The position numbers and the translations under genes were made by a program. This document shows positions 32,807-40,028 of a DNA stretch of 64,000 nucleotides, one piece after another. Below the pieces are notes generated by a model, which worked only from the letters and a program-made list of their open reading frames with translations, searched no databases and had not been told where the DNA came from. The stretch is from Alistipes shahii WAL 8301 (GTDB lineage: Bacteria; Bacteroidota; Bacteroidia; Bacteroidales; Rikenellaceae), in the NCBI RefSeq assembly GCF_025145845.1, contig NZ_CP102253.1, positions 1,240,001 through 1,304,000 on the forward strand, in the 5' to 3' direction. How positions within the stretch are numbered: position 1 is the first letter of the stretch; the number at the start of each line of letters is the position of its first letter.

Positions 32807-34063
32807 TTATTCGTTTCTCCAGCCTTCCGGGTAACCCTTGAAGTCGCTGCGGTGTTCGATCTTCACATCCACGCTCGAATCGTTGGTATCCTGGAACTTC
32901 CCGTCGGTACCTTTCACGCGGTACATGAACGTGTTGTGGTGACAGCCTTCGATCGTAGCCTGGACATAGCTTTTGTCGACGGTCACAGGCAGCGACTTGG
33001 AAGTGTAATTACCCCAGTAAGGAGTGGTTGCAGAGGTCGTTTCGATGGCATCCACGATCAGGTTCGTAGGAACCTTGTAACCCTGATATTCCTGAATGGC
33101 GGCATCCTTTTTCGGACGGTCGTTGTAGGTAAACCCGTTCTGGCTCTTGAACGAACTCCACTCGATACCGCTGGCGTCGAACAGGAACAGCGGACGGATA
33201 CCATAAGGATGCATCCATGCCGTGACGCCGCCCGGCATGCTGTTGGCGACTTTCGTCAGGTTGGGAACTTTCGGATTGTCCACGGCCGAACCGGACATGG
33301 CTGCGTCGTTATCGGCGAGTTCGAAATCGGCACCCGAAAGGTCGACCGGAATGCCGGTGTCTTTCTCCGGATTGGGCGTGTAGCTTTCCGTGTGGTTCTG
33401 CGCCTGCGAAGCGATGACGTAAACTTCGCCCGGTGCGAGTGTATAATTCTGTCCGGCCGGTATCTGGTAAATATTGGCAGCCACCACGTAATCCGGCAGA
33501 AGCGAGGTCAGGTCCGAGCATGGCAGCGTATTCATATTCGAAGCCTGTGCGAGTGCCAGTCCGCTGACGTTGATCTCACGGTCCGAATTGTTCGCAATGA
33601 CGATATACTGGTCGGGGTGCATCATCGTGCCGCCGTAGGTGCCGCCGTTATAGAACAGCTCGGAAAGAACGATGCCGTCCATATTGCCCGTATAGTGTAC
33701 CGAGAGGTTCTCCACGTCGACGCTTACCGTGGTACTCTGGCCGTATTGCGCCATACCCGTCGTACCGAAATATTCCTTGCCGTTCTCCTTGCCGCGGATC
33801 TCGATTCCGTAACTGCCGATATCGAGGTTGAATGTCGCGGAACCGGAGGCATCCAGAGATTCCGTCATGGTCTTCCCGTCACGCTCCGAGGATACGGTTA
33901 CGGTGAACTGAGAATAGTCCGAAACCTTGTCCTCCGTAGTCGGAGCAACAGCCTGAACTTTCAGGTCGATCTTCCCTGACGGTCCGTCATCATCCTTGCT
34001 GCAAGAGGCGAAGGCCAGCAGGGTTGCGGCCACCGTCATTAGTTTGATTGTAAAATGTTTCAT
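32807..34063 (-). CDS. DUF4876 surface lipoprotein
   Basis: A 418-residue protein with lipoprotein signal MKHFTIKLMTVAATLLAFAS-C and an acidic anchor-proximal stretch (SKDDD) that fits export to the surface in Bacteroidetes. The N-terminal 110 residues are an Ig-like or carboxypeptidase-regulatory-like domain, and the rest matches DUF4876 (VLSELFYNGGTYGG, DQYIVIANNS). It heads the seven-gene operon and probably captures ligand for the adjacent TonB receptor. Ligand unknown. The promoter region contains a 9-base homopolymer. Confidence 0.82.
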   Translation of the reverse strand: MKHFTIKLMTVAATLLAFASCSKDDDGPSGKIDLKVQAVAPTTEDKVSDYSQFTVTVSSERDGKTMTESLDASGSATFNLDIGSYGIEIRGKENGKEYFGTTGMAQYGQSTTVSVDVENLSVHYTGNMDGIVLSELFYNGGTYGGTMMHPDQYIVIANNSDREINVSGLALAQASNMNTLPCSDLTSLLPDYVVAANIYQIPAGQNYTLAPGEVYVIASQAQNHTESYTPNPEKDTGIPVDLSGADFELADNDAAMSGSAVDNPKVPNLTKVANSMPGGVTAWMHPYGIRPLFLFDASGIEWSSFKSQNGFTYNDRPKKDAAIQEYQGYKVPTNLIVDAIETTSATTPYWGNYTSKSLPVTVDKSYVQATIEGCHHNTFMYRVKGTDGKFQDTNDSSVDVKIEHRSDFKGYPEGWRNE

Positions 34064-34132
34064 ATTTTAACGATTATATTTGAAAAGGTTAAACGGTCGG
34101 AAAATAAGATTAGGTGTTTTTTTATTCGACTG

Positions 34133-34165
34133 CAAATTTACAGCAATCTCCCCCCCCCTCGCAAT
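34133..34165 (-). promoter_or_regulatory. Promoter of the seven-gene operon with poly-G spacer
   Basis: Read on the minus strand: ATTG (34162-34165, a 3/4 match to TTTG), a 21-base spacer containing nine consecutive G (34150-34158), then TAAATTTG (34133-34140), a perfect TAnnTTTG. Slippage in the G-run would change the spacer length. This is a candidate phase-variable promoter. Confidence 0.5.
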
Positions 34166-34665
34166 CCCCACATTTTGGTATTTTGGATTGAGATTATAAT
34201 CCATAAATGGTATCCGAAGACAGTGCTGTCAGAGGAATGTGCGGGAAAGAGATATGCGAAATATTATTCGAAGTGTCCGATCTGTATTTTCTCTATTCTC
34301 CCGAAGGGCCGGATAGGGTAAAGGAAGTCGTTTCGATATATAATATCGGAAGGAAGAACGGTAAAACGGAATGCCATCGTCTAACCGGGGAGAGTGCTCA
34401 TTTTATCCCTATACTGCAAATCCGGCAGAATCATGAACTGTCAGTTGCGCCATATCCCGTATTCGGGGCGTAAAAGCAAACATTTCCTGCGGATCTCTGA
34501 AATTACGTTCCGGCGGAAATATCTCCTGCGGCCATTTCTAAGCCTCACGCGCTCCGCTCCGTTTCTATACCTGCCGAACGCTGTTTTTACTTTTTTAAGC
34601 TAAATTTTTGCCGCATAGTTTCCAAAATAGGCAACTTTGGATTTTCTTTGTGAAATCGAGAGACT
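34166..34665. other. 500-bp intergenic region without a clear gene
   Basis: Short plus-strand frames exist, but none has protein-like composition or a ribosome-binding context. Nothing else is recognised. Confidence 0.4.
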
Positions 34666-34957
34666 ATGAATATGGAAATCAACAATATCGGAGTTTTGAT
34701 CCGCCGTGAACGGACCCGTTGCAGAATGACACAGGAGAAACTGGGCGAAAGAGTCGGCGTCGGTGTGCTTGCAGGTGGCGGTTCCCGTAGACCGGCGCTT
34801 AATCGGTTACATTGTGGCCAATATAGGCGAATTTGCACGTACGCATGGCATGACGGTGCGCGAAGCCGGCAACTACCTGAACCGCTACAAGGGGTTGGAC
34901 TTTCTCGCCGAACACTACGAGGCTGAGCACCTGTCGGCGACAGCGTACAGGATTTGA
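34666..34957 (+). pseudogene. Decayed XRE regulator / DUF3791 locus
   Basis: From 34666 an XRE helix-turn-helix begins well (INNIGVLIRRERTRCRMTQE, KLGERVGVG) but derails after about 33 residues. In another frame (to 34957) a DUF3791-like protein reads IGYIVANIGEFARTHGMTVR, then AGNYLNRYKGLDFLAEHYE. The two appear fused by a small deletion. DUF3791 normally sits next to DUF3990, and a remnant of that follows. Confidence 0.55.
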
Positions 34958-34991
34958 CCCGTGTGTGTTACAATAACGGCGGAGGTATGAG

Positions 34992-35048
34992 ATGAAACTC
35001 TACCACGGATCGAACACTGAAGATGGGCCGGATTATGTAATCCGGTAG
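34992..35048 (+). pseudogene. DUF3990 N-terminal remnant
   Basis: MKLYHGSN followed by TEDGPDYVIR and a stop. MxLYHGSN is the standard start of DUF3990 proteins, and DxVIG-like sequence occurs about 80-100 residues later in the family, so an internal deletion has left both edges. Confidence 0.5.
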
Positions 35049-35203
35049 TATGATGAAAGAAAGGTCGAAAAACTGGATGAACAATTCGCGGAATGCGTAA
35101 AGTGGCGGATAGCCGTTCGTATCTTTTCCCGTCTTTTTCCGCTGTTTGCGGTTCGGTTGCTTTTGTAGGTCCGTAAATCGTTCCGGCTATGGGGTAGGGG
35201 GAC

Positions 35204-35241
35204 CGCAAACCGTCCGAATATCCTGCTTCGGACGATTTGCG
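35204..35241. terminator. Hairpin downstream of the toxin-antitoxin pair
   Basis: CGCAAACCGTCCGAA pairs with TTCGGACGATTTGCG (one mismatch). It lies 18 bp beyond the toxin stop. No T-run on the minus strand, so the terminator call is moderate. Confidence 0.5.
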
Positions 35242-35258
35242 TTGATGAATATATCTTG

Positions 35259-35555
35259 TTATTCCGCCAAGAGTGCGGTATTGGCCATATCGCGCACGAT
35301 CACGCCTTCGTCGAACACCTCGTAGGCGAATACCCAGTCTTTTTCGAATACGGCGCAGTGGTAACCCAGTGTCCGCCACTTTTTGAAACGGCACAAGGGA
35401 TGATCGACCCGTTTCGCAAAATCCATGACGAACTGTTCCATCCTGCGGATTCGCTTTTCAGTCGCTTCTTCAGACAGGTGTAATTCGTTTATGAGATAAT
35501 CGTTTACCTCTTTAATCTTACCCCACAGATGTTCGGATACGATAACCTCACGCAT
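35259..35555 (-). CDS. RelE/ParE-type toxin (98 aa)
   Basis: The pattern 'LSEEATEKRIRRMEQFVMDF ... CRFKKWRTLGYHCAVFEKDW' followed by VFAYEVFDEGVIVRDM matches the RelE/ParE fold (two helices, then a beta sheet ending in a conserved VxVxDM strand). Its start lies 8 bp inside the upstream gene's end, the antitoxin-first overlap usual for such pairs. Whether it cuts ribosome-bound mRNA or poisons gyrase cannot be told. Confidence 0.75.
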   Translation of the reverse strand: MREVIVSEHLWGKIKEVNDYLINELHLSEEATEKRIRRMEQFVMDFAKRVDHPLCRFKKWRTLGYHCAVFEKDWVFAYEVFDEGVIVRDMANTALLAE

Positions 35556-35751
35556 GGTCGAAATGCTCTTTAGCCTGTCGGCTCATTTCGTCGAAAAATT
35601 CAGCGGCAGGACGGCCATTGCATTCTGCCACGGCTTCCCGGAACCCCTTCTTTTTTTTCTCGTCCATGACAGTCACGCTCTTGTGTCCCCGGATCAGCTC
35701 CAGCAGCCACTTTCCTTCGGGCGTATTGTCTTCGATCATTATATGTGTCAT
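35548..35751 (-). CDS. Putative antitoxin of the RelE/ParE-type pair (67 aa)
   Basis: A small charged protein (MTHIMIEDNTPEGKWLLELI ... FFDEMSRQAKEHFDHA) just upstream of and overlapping the toxin gene. Size, order and overlap support an antitoxin. I take ATG 35751; the frame runs on to 35799, but that part is not antitoxin-like. The DNA-binding type is unclear. Confidence 0.62.
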   Translation of the reverse strand: MTHIMIEDNTPEGKWLLELIRGHKSVTVMDEKKKKGFREAVAECNGRPAAEFFDEMSRQAKEHFDHA

Positions 35752-35799
35752 AGCGGTCAGGTATTTAATTCGTCGTAAGGCTATCCTCTTGTTCGGCAA

Positions 35800-36282
35800 A
35801 GATAATAAATTCCGGGATATAACCGAAAAGTCCGTATCGCCGGCGTATCCCTTGATACCTATATAACGAATCCCGTACCGGAAACGGTATGCACGTTCGT
35901 ATCTTTTCCTGCTGTTTGCGCCCCCGGTTGCTTTTATAGCTCACCCTGTGGACGGCTTGGACCGCCGCCCCTTCCGTTTATATACCTGCCGGACGACGCC
36001 CGATATACCGAGTATAACCCTCTCGTTGTCTCGACTTTCGCCGCCGGGTTCGTTTTCGTGTGCAAAGGTACGGTGGACGAACACGGTTCAAGGACCGCTG
36101 CCGTTACCTGTAATGAAATTTGACGCAAACTTTCCGGAATCCGGGATTCCGGCCTTTCATAAAATTTCCTTCCGTTTCCTTGCCCGTCGTTCTCGCATCC
36201 CCCGTCCGACTCCGCACGTGAAAACATCCCCTTCGGGCGAAGTCGGAAGACATCGAACGGAGGGAAAGAAAAAACGGAAACG
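35800..36282. promoter_or_regulatory. 480-bp non-coding region ending in the repeated leader
   Basis: No gene supported. At 36062-36071 GCAAAGGTAC reads GTACCTTTGC on the minus strand, equal to both a -7 box and the CTnDOT-type core GTAnnTTTGC. At 36214-36275 the blocks GCACGTGAAA, ATCCCC, CGGGCGA and a purine-rich GGAGGGAAAGAAAAA repeat the leader at 16587-16650 just upstream of the next ORF. Confidence 0.45.
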
Positions 36283-36636
36283 ATGACAACAACAGAACAG
36301 ATTACCAATGTGGCCACTGCTTTGGGCTGGAGTGTGGAAACGGACGCCAGTCGTCCCGGCTTCACGGAGTTCGAGTTCCGGCAGTACACGCCCGCAGGAC
36401 AGGACTTCGGCTTCAGCGTCGAAATGCGGAACGGCGATCCCGACAGCCTCCTGCAAGAGCTGGAAAAGTATTACGAGGCTTACGACTCCGACTATGAAGC
36501 CTATCTGTGGATCGGCACGGACGGGCACGGCAAGAACGGCGCCCCTTACCACATCAAAGACATCGTGAGCGATATGGAAGCGGCCGAGGCAATGATCGAC
36601 ACGCTTTATGAAACCCTGAAAACAGCATTGAAATGA
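36283..36636 (+). CDS. Hypothetical mobile-element protein (117 aa)
   Basis: Starts MTTTEQITNVATALGWSVET, acidic and soluble. The pattern 'FGFSVEMRNGDPDSLLQELE ... AYLWIGTDGHGKNGAPY' is one I associate with Bacteroidales conjugative elements, without known function. It heads a four-gene operon; the next start overlaps its stop (ATGA). It is preceded by the repeated leader. Confidence 0.65.
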   Translation: MTTTEQITNVATALGWSVETDASRPGFTEFEFRQYTPAGQDFGFSVEMRNGDPDSLLQELEKYYEAYDSDYEAYLWIGTDGHGKNGAPYHIKDIVSDMEAAEAMIDTLYETLKTALK

Positions 36637-36968
36637 GTACGAAACGAAGTTACAAAGCGGAATTTCTGCGTTGGAAGGCAGAAGTGGAGAAAAAACACGG
36701 CAAGATGATTTACGACCGTCTTTCGGAGGTCATCGACACGGACGACGACCTGGCCGTCGGCGACACGGTTCTCTTTACAAACGATTATGGAGTGACGTTC
36801 GGCCCCCACGAAGTGCTGGGGTTTTGCCGTCCGGACAGTTTCCTTTGTCCGCACCGTTACCCCGAGGACGAGGATTGCGGCATCGTCTTTTCAGACAACG
36901 ACGCCTATTGGTTCCCCGACCGCCCCGGCCAACTGACGTTGGTACAGAAAGGAGGTGCCGACGTATGA
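36633..36968 (+). CDS. Hypothetical protein (111 aa)
   Basis: Starts MSTKRSYKAEFLRWKAEVEK. A basic helix comes first, then an SH3-like beta region (AVGDTVLFTNDYGVTFGPHE). Family unknown. 4-bp overlaps with both neighbours show translational coupling. Confidence 0.62.
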   Translation: MSTKRSYKAEFLRWKAEVEKKHGKMIYDRLSEVIDTDDDLAVGDTVLFTNDYGVTFGPHEVLGFCRPDSFLCPHRYPEDEDCGIVFSDNDAYWFPDRPGQLTLVQKGGADV

Positions 36969-37231
36969 AAGCGATGACGGACGGGGCGATCCTCGCACGG
37001 CTCTGCGGCAATGTGACCGCAGGCCGTTTCGACTGGCGCAAATACTGTACTCCGCAGACCTATTTCGGTCGTGAAGTTTGCGTCACGCCGCTGCTCTGTT
37101 CCTACGGACAGATAGGCTATGCCGTTCATTTCCCTTATTCCGATATGCCGGAAGTGGAGTACGACTGGGAACTGAACAGCCTTACCATCGACGGCGAGGA
37201 GTGGCGAATTTATTTACAGAACACACGATAA
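36965..37231 (+). CDS. Hypothetical protein (88 aa)
   Basis: Starts MKAMTDGAILARLCGNVTAG and is rich in aromatic residues. Not recognised. The start at 36965 overlaps the previous stop (ATGA). 15 bp separate it from the next gene. Confidence 0.6.
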   Translation: MKAMTDGAILARLCGNVTAGRFDWRKYCTPQTYFGREVCVTPLLCSYGQIGYAVHFPYSDMPEVEYDWELNSLTIDGEEWRIYLQNTR

Positions 37232-37246
37232 CGGACAAATTGGATT

Positions 37247-37618
37247 ATGGCACAGAGTTTTTATACCAAATGGCAATATGTCTTCCTTGCGGACGCAGGG
37301 TGTTATGTCTCGAGAGAATACCGGAATTTCCAGACGGCGCTCGTCCGTGAAATATCCAAATATGCCAAAGCCGTGGATGCGGCGGTCGTAGCCAAGACCA
37401 AGGGGCATTACTTTACGAGCTGTTTTGTCGAGCGCAACGGCAAATTCGTTTACATAAACCATTCCTCCGGATTGTCCCGGAGGATTGGCTCGGTCAGAAT
37501 AGAACTCGATTCGTTCCTGATCCGCACGGCCCGGCATGCCGAGGACTATACCGGCGGCACCAATCAATATTGCGATCTGTTGCGGTTGCAGTCCATGATC
37601 GACCGACTGCTGGCCTGA
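37247..37618 (+). CDS. Hypothetical protein (123 aa)
   Basis: Starts MAQSFYTKWQYVFLADAGCY, with mixed alpha/beta character and a basic middle. Family unknown. Last of the four coupled accessory genes, with a good terminator 50 bp downstream. Confidence 0.62.
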   Translation: MAQSFYTKWQYVFLADAGCYVSREYRNFQTALVREISKYAKAVDAAVVAKTKGHYFTSCFVERNGKFVYINHSSGLSRRIGSVRIELDSFLIRTARHAEDYTGGTNQYCDLLRLQSMIDRLLA

Positions 37619-37667
37619 CGCTCCTTCCGGTTCCGGCCCGTCAGGCCGTGACGGCAGACAGACGCGC

Positions 37668-37697
37668 GGGGAGCGGTTTATGCACAAGCCGCTCCCC
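37668..37697 (+). terminator. Terminator of the four-gene accessory operon
   Basis: GGGGAGCGG / CCGCTCCCC, loop of 12, followed by GTCCCTTTTTT. Confidence 0.8.
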
Positions 37698-37787
37698 GTC
37701 CCTTTTTTCTCTGGTCGCCATCCTTTTGTATTCCGCCCAAAAACCTCGAATCGTAGAAAAACGACAAAAACAACCCGTATTTGCATT

Positions 37788-37799
37788 GGAAAAGCGGCA
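37788..37799. repeat. Direct repeat GGAAAAGCGGCA, distant copy
   Basis: Same 12-mer (one variable base) as the three copies at 39601-39677. The flanking sequence is also alike for about 60 bp (GGGCC..., then GCCGACAGCCT). Confidence 0.55.
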
Positions 37800-37902
37800 G
37801 GAGGGGCCGGCAAGCCGGCCGACAGCCTCTTGTACCGTGGTGGATACCGATAGTCCGTACCGTCCGTTTTTCCCTGCGGGACAGGAAACGCCGTCCCCTG
37901 TT

Positions 37903-38298
37903 TTATCCGATCGCCTCGGCCACAATATCTTCCAGCAGGAACGGGATCACGCCCACATACATGACGCCATCCTCATCCGTCCACGGCTTGCTGTTGCCGT
38001 CCAGCACGACGATCTTGCGGAAGAAGTCGCCGGTGTTTCTCAAAGAGAAGGTTTCCTGTGCCTTCTTTTCCGGCGTGTCTACGTGTAATGCCGACTGGAT
38101 ATACAGTTTGTCATTGCCCACGTTGACCACGAAGTCGATCTTGTATTGCGACGAGCGGCGTCGGCCCTCTATGATTCGCGTCAGTTCTACTATTCCCACG
38201 TCTACCGAATATCCCCTGCGGATCAAATCGTTGTAAATCATATTTTCCATCAGGTGCGAACGTTCCTGTTGGCGGAAATTCAACCGCACATTTCTCAT
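37903..38298 (-). pseudogene. C-terminal remnant of a DUF4143 ATPase
   Basis: 131 residues: MRNVRLNFRQQERSHLMENM, then IYNDLIRRGYSVDVGIVELT, KIDFVVNVGNDKLYIQSALH, ending LLEDIVAEAIG. This is the end of a DUF4143 (AAA + restriction-like fold) protein; the 250 or so N-terminal residues with the ATPase are missing. Its first codon overlaps the stop of the truncated BtuB-like gene (ATGA), so a deletion has joined two unrelated genes, and the piece could still be translated from the riboswitch-controlled transcript. Confidence 0.7.
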
Positions 38299-38714
38299 TT
38301 CTGCCCGTTGTAGAGCGTCACCGACTCCATGTTGTCGAGCGAGAAGCGCCCCAAATCGACCGTGCCGTTTTGAGCGTTGCCCAGTTCGATACCGTCGTAG
38401 AAGACCCCGACGTGGTTGGTGCCCATGCTGCGGATGTTCACCGTTTTCAAGCCGCCGACGCCTCCGTAGTCCTTGATCTGGATGCCCGAGAAGTAACGCA
38501 GCGCGTCGGCCACGTTGTGCGAATTGAGCCGCTGGAGGCGTTCGCCCGAGAGCTCCTGCACGGGAATCACCTCGCGCCGGACGACGCGGCCCGTCACGAC
38601 GACCTCCCTGATATGGTAGAGGCTATCCTGGGGCGTCTGTCCGTATGCCTCCGGCACGCACCCTCCCGCCAGTCCCAGGGGAAACAAAAGATATTTATAA
38701 AATCCGACAAGCAT
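38295..38714 (-). pseudogene. BtuB-like TonB receptor, N-terminal fragment
   Basis: 139 residues: signal peptide (MLVGFYKYLLFPLGLAGGCV), then a plug domain with 'SLYHIREVVVTGRVVRREVI', NVADALRYFSGIQIKDYGGV and VGVFYDGIELGNAQNGTVDL. It stops at VTLYNGQK where the plug meets the barrel, so the whole barrel is gone. The cobalamin riboswitch upstream and the plug sequence identify it as the vitamin B12 receptor family. Non-functional as a transporter. Confidence 0.8.
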
Positions 38715-38762
38715 TTATAAAGCAATCCAACCGACCGGTCCTCGGGTGCGGTTAAATCCATA

Positions 38763-38945
38763 AATCGTTGGCAGGTCTTCTGACTGACTCCTCATCCGAA
38801 CTCCTTCCCGGCACGAAACGGCCAGTGGTACAGATTGCCCGGATGATTGGCGGAGCTTCACAGCAGCGGGTCTGTCCGGGAATTTCACCCGGTTCCCTTT
38901 TAATCCCCCGACTCGGAAAAAGTCGCTTGGGAACCAATCGGCCGC
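38763..38945 (-). ncRNA. Cobalamin riboswitch
   Basis: Read on the minus strand, the segment contains GGTGAAATTCCCGGACAGAC and CCGCTGCTGTGAAGC (the conserved core), and near its 3' end AGTCAGAAGACCTGCC, the B12 box (38770-38785). Terminal CGATTGG / CCAACG can form P1. It is 49 bp upstream of the truncated BtuB-like gene, as expected for B12-repressed receptors. All conserved blocks are present, so it is probably functional although its target gene is broken. Confidence 0.92.
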
Positions 38946-38977
38946 AAAAATAGTATATATCCCCCGAAAGTTCCAAA
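38945..38977 (-). promoter_or_regulatory. Promoter of the riboswitch transcript
   Basis: On the minus strand TTTG (38974-38977), a 21-base spacer, and TATTTTTG (38945-38952): a full match to the Bacteroidales consensus. A run of nine G (38981-38989) lies directly upstream of the -33 box. Confidence 0.65.
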
Positions 38978-38989
38978 TTTCCCCCCCCC

Positions 38990-39882
38990 AAAAAAAATTT
39001 CATAAACTTCGACGGGTGGCCGTCAGACCTTTGGAGGCAGACTCCTATCTGCTCTGCATGCGAACGACGCATGCAACTTGCTCTCGAACGGAAAATATAT
39101 GACGCTGCCTTCACCTCGGGAGACCTTTCGTCTACGGGGTGTTTTCTACCGCATGTTCGAAGACCGTGTCCAGGCGCTTCCGGTACGGTGACTTTCTGCT
39201 CCCCGTGGGGCGGCGAGCCGGTACGGGGCGCCTGACGCAGCTTCTGGAGAAGGTGGAGGTCTTGGAATTCGTTAAGCAATAGCGATCTCGAAGCTACGGG
39301 TATCCCTGAACCTGAAGATCGACTTCGCGCCGTCGCCGCGGTCGGGCTGTGAAAGCTATTGCAGCCGAACTGCGGGAGTGGGATAGGGCAGGCGTTCGGG
39401 GAATATCCTGTTTTGGGCTTGGGGACGTAAGCTGTATCTTGCATTTCAATGCGTTTAGAAAGTTCATCTACACCGCTTGTTGAGTCTTTGCTATTATTTT
39501 CTTGATTGTCCGACTTCGGAGGGGCGATTGCTCTCTGTCAGGGCAAGGCTTTTGAGAGTAACTCAAAATGGAGCTGGTACGGCTGAAAATCCCGAATTAT
39601 GGAAAAGCGGCAAATGTGTGCGAATAATTCTTGGAAAAACGGCATGAATACCCTATATTCGTATTGGAAAAACGGCAAACAGGGCCATGTAGGTCAGCCG
39701 ACAGCCTTAATATAAGTCAGTTATGCTCAAGAGGAAGATAGACGACTACATCCGGAATTATTATGGGAGTACCTTTGGGTTTCAATATCTTGCAAAAAGG
39801 GGCAAGATGATTGATTTTTAGATTTTTATGTTTCGAACCAAATAAGAAACATAACGTTTAGAGAGTGAAAAAACGTGATTGT
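38990..39882. other. 890-bp region without a clear gene, element junction
   Basis: No ORF with convincing composition. It begins with GC-rich, rearranged-looking sequence and ends in AT-rich DNA before the second 36-bp repeat. It contains the direct-repeat set at 39601-39677 and AGTACCTTTG at 39778-39787, which also occurs at 2163-2172 left of int1. Confidence 0.45.
39601..39677. repeat. Three direct repeats GGAAAANCGGCA at 32-33 bp spacing
   Basis: Copies at 39601-39612, 39633-39644 and 39666-39677. Regular spacing of three helical turns near an integrase and an att-like repeat suggests arm-type integrase sites. Remains of a coding repeat are the alternative. Confidence 0.5.
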
Positions 39883-39918
39883 AAACGAGGTTTCGGTTTC
39901 CAAATCGTTACCTCGTTT
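39883..39918. repeat. 36-bp repeat with 9-bp inverted arms, right copy
   Basis: Identical over 36 bp to 2204-2239 and at the same distance (111 bp) from the start of int2. If it contains the crossover site, the two copies bound a 37.7-kb integrated unit. Confidence 0.6.
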
Positions 39919-39975
39919 ACTTTTGCTATTTATTGCGTATTATTTTGAATTGCAATATATTGCGTTGTTATTCGT

Positions 39976-40027
39976 CTTGACAACCGACTCTGCTGAAATT
40001 ATTTTTGCAACCCTCAAAAAGCAGAGT
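39976..40027 (+). promoter_or_regulatory. int2 promoter with inverted-repeat operator
   Basis: CTTG (39976-39979), 20 bases, TATTTTTG (40000-40007), with ACTCTGC (39987-39993) and GCAGAGT (40021-40027) framing the -7 box. The layout matches that of int1. Confidence 0.55.
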
Positions 40028-40028
40028 T

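Noticed and set aside
32852..33979. 375-residue plus-strand frame opposite the DUF4876 gene
   Set aside because: Antisense shadow; the minus-strand lipoprotein is clear.
34207..34603. Two plus-strand frames of 69-88 codons
   Set aside because: No ribosome-binding context, unusual composition, and they lie in the upstream region of the cargo operon.
36062..36071. GTACCTTTGC (minus strand) as a CTnDOT-type insertion site
   Set aside because: The same string matches the general -7 promoter box, and there is no integrase or element boundary next to it.
39001..39480. Possible second riboswitch or rRNA-like structure in the GC-rich gap
   Set aside because: I could find no conserved riboswitch box or rRNA motif on either strand.
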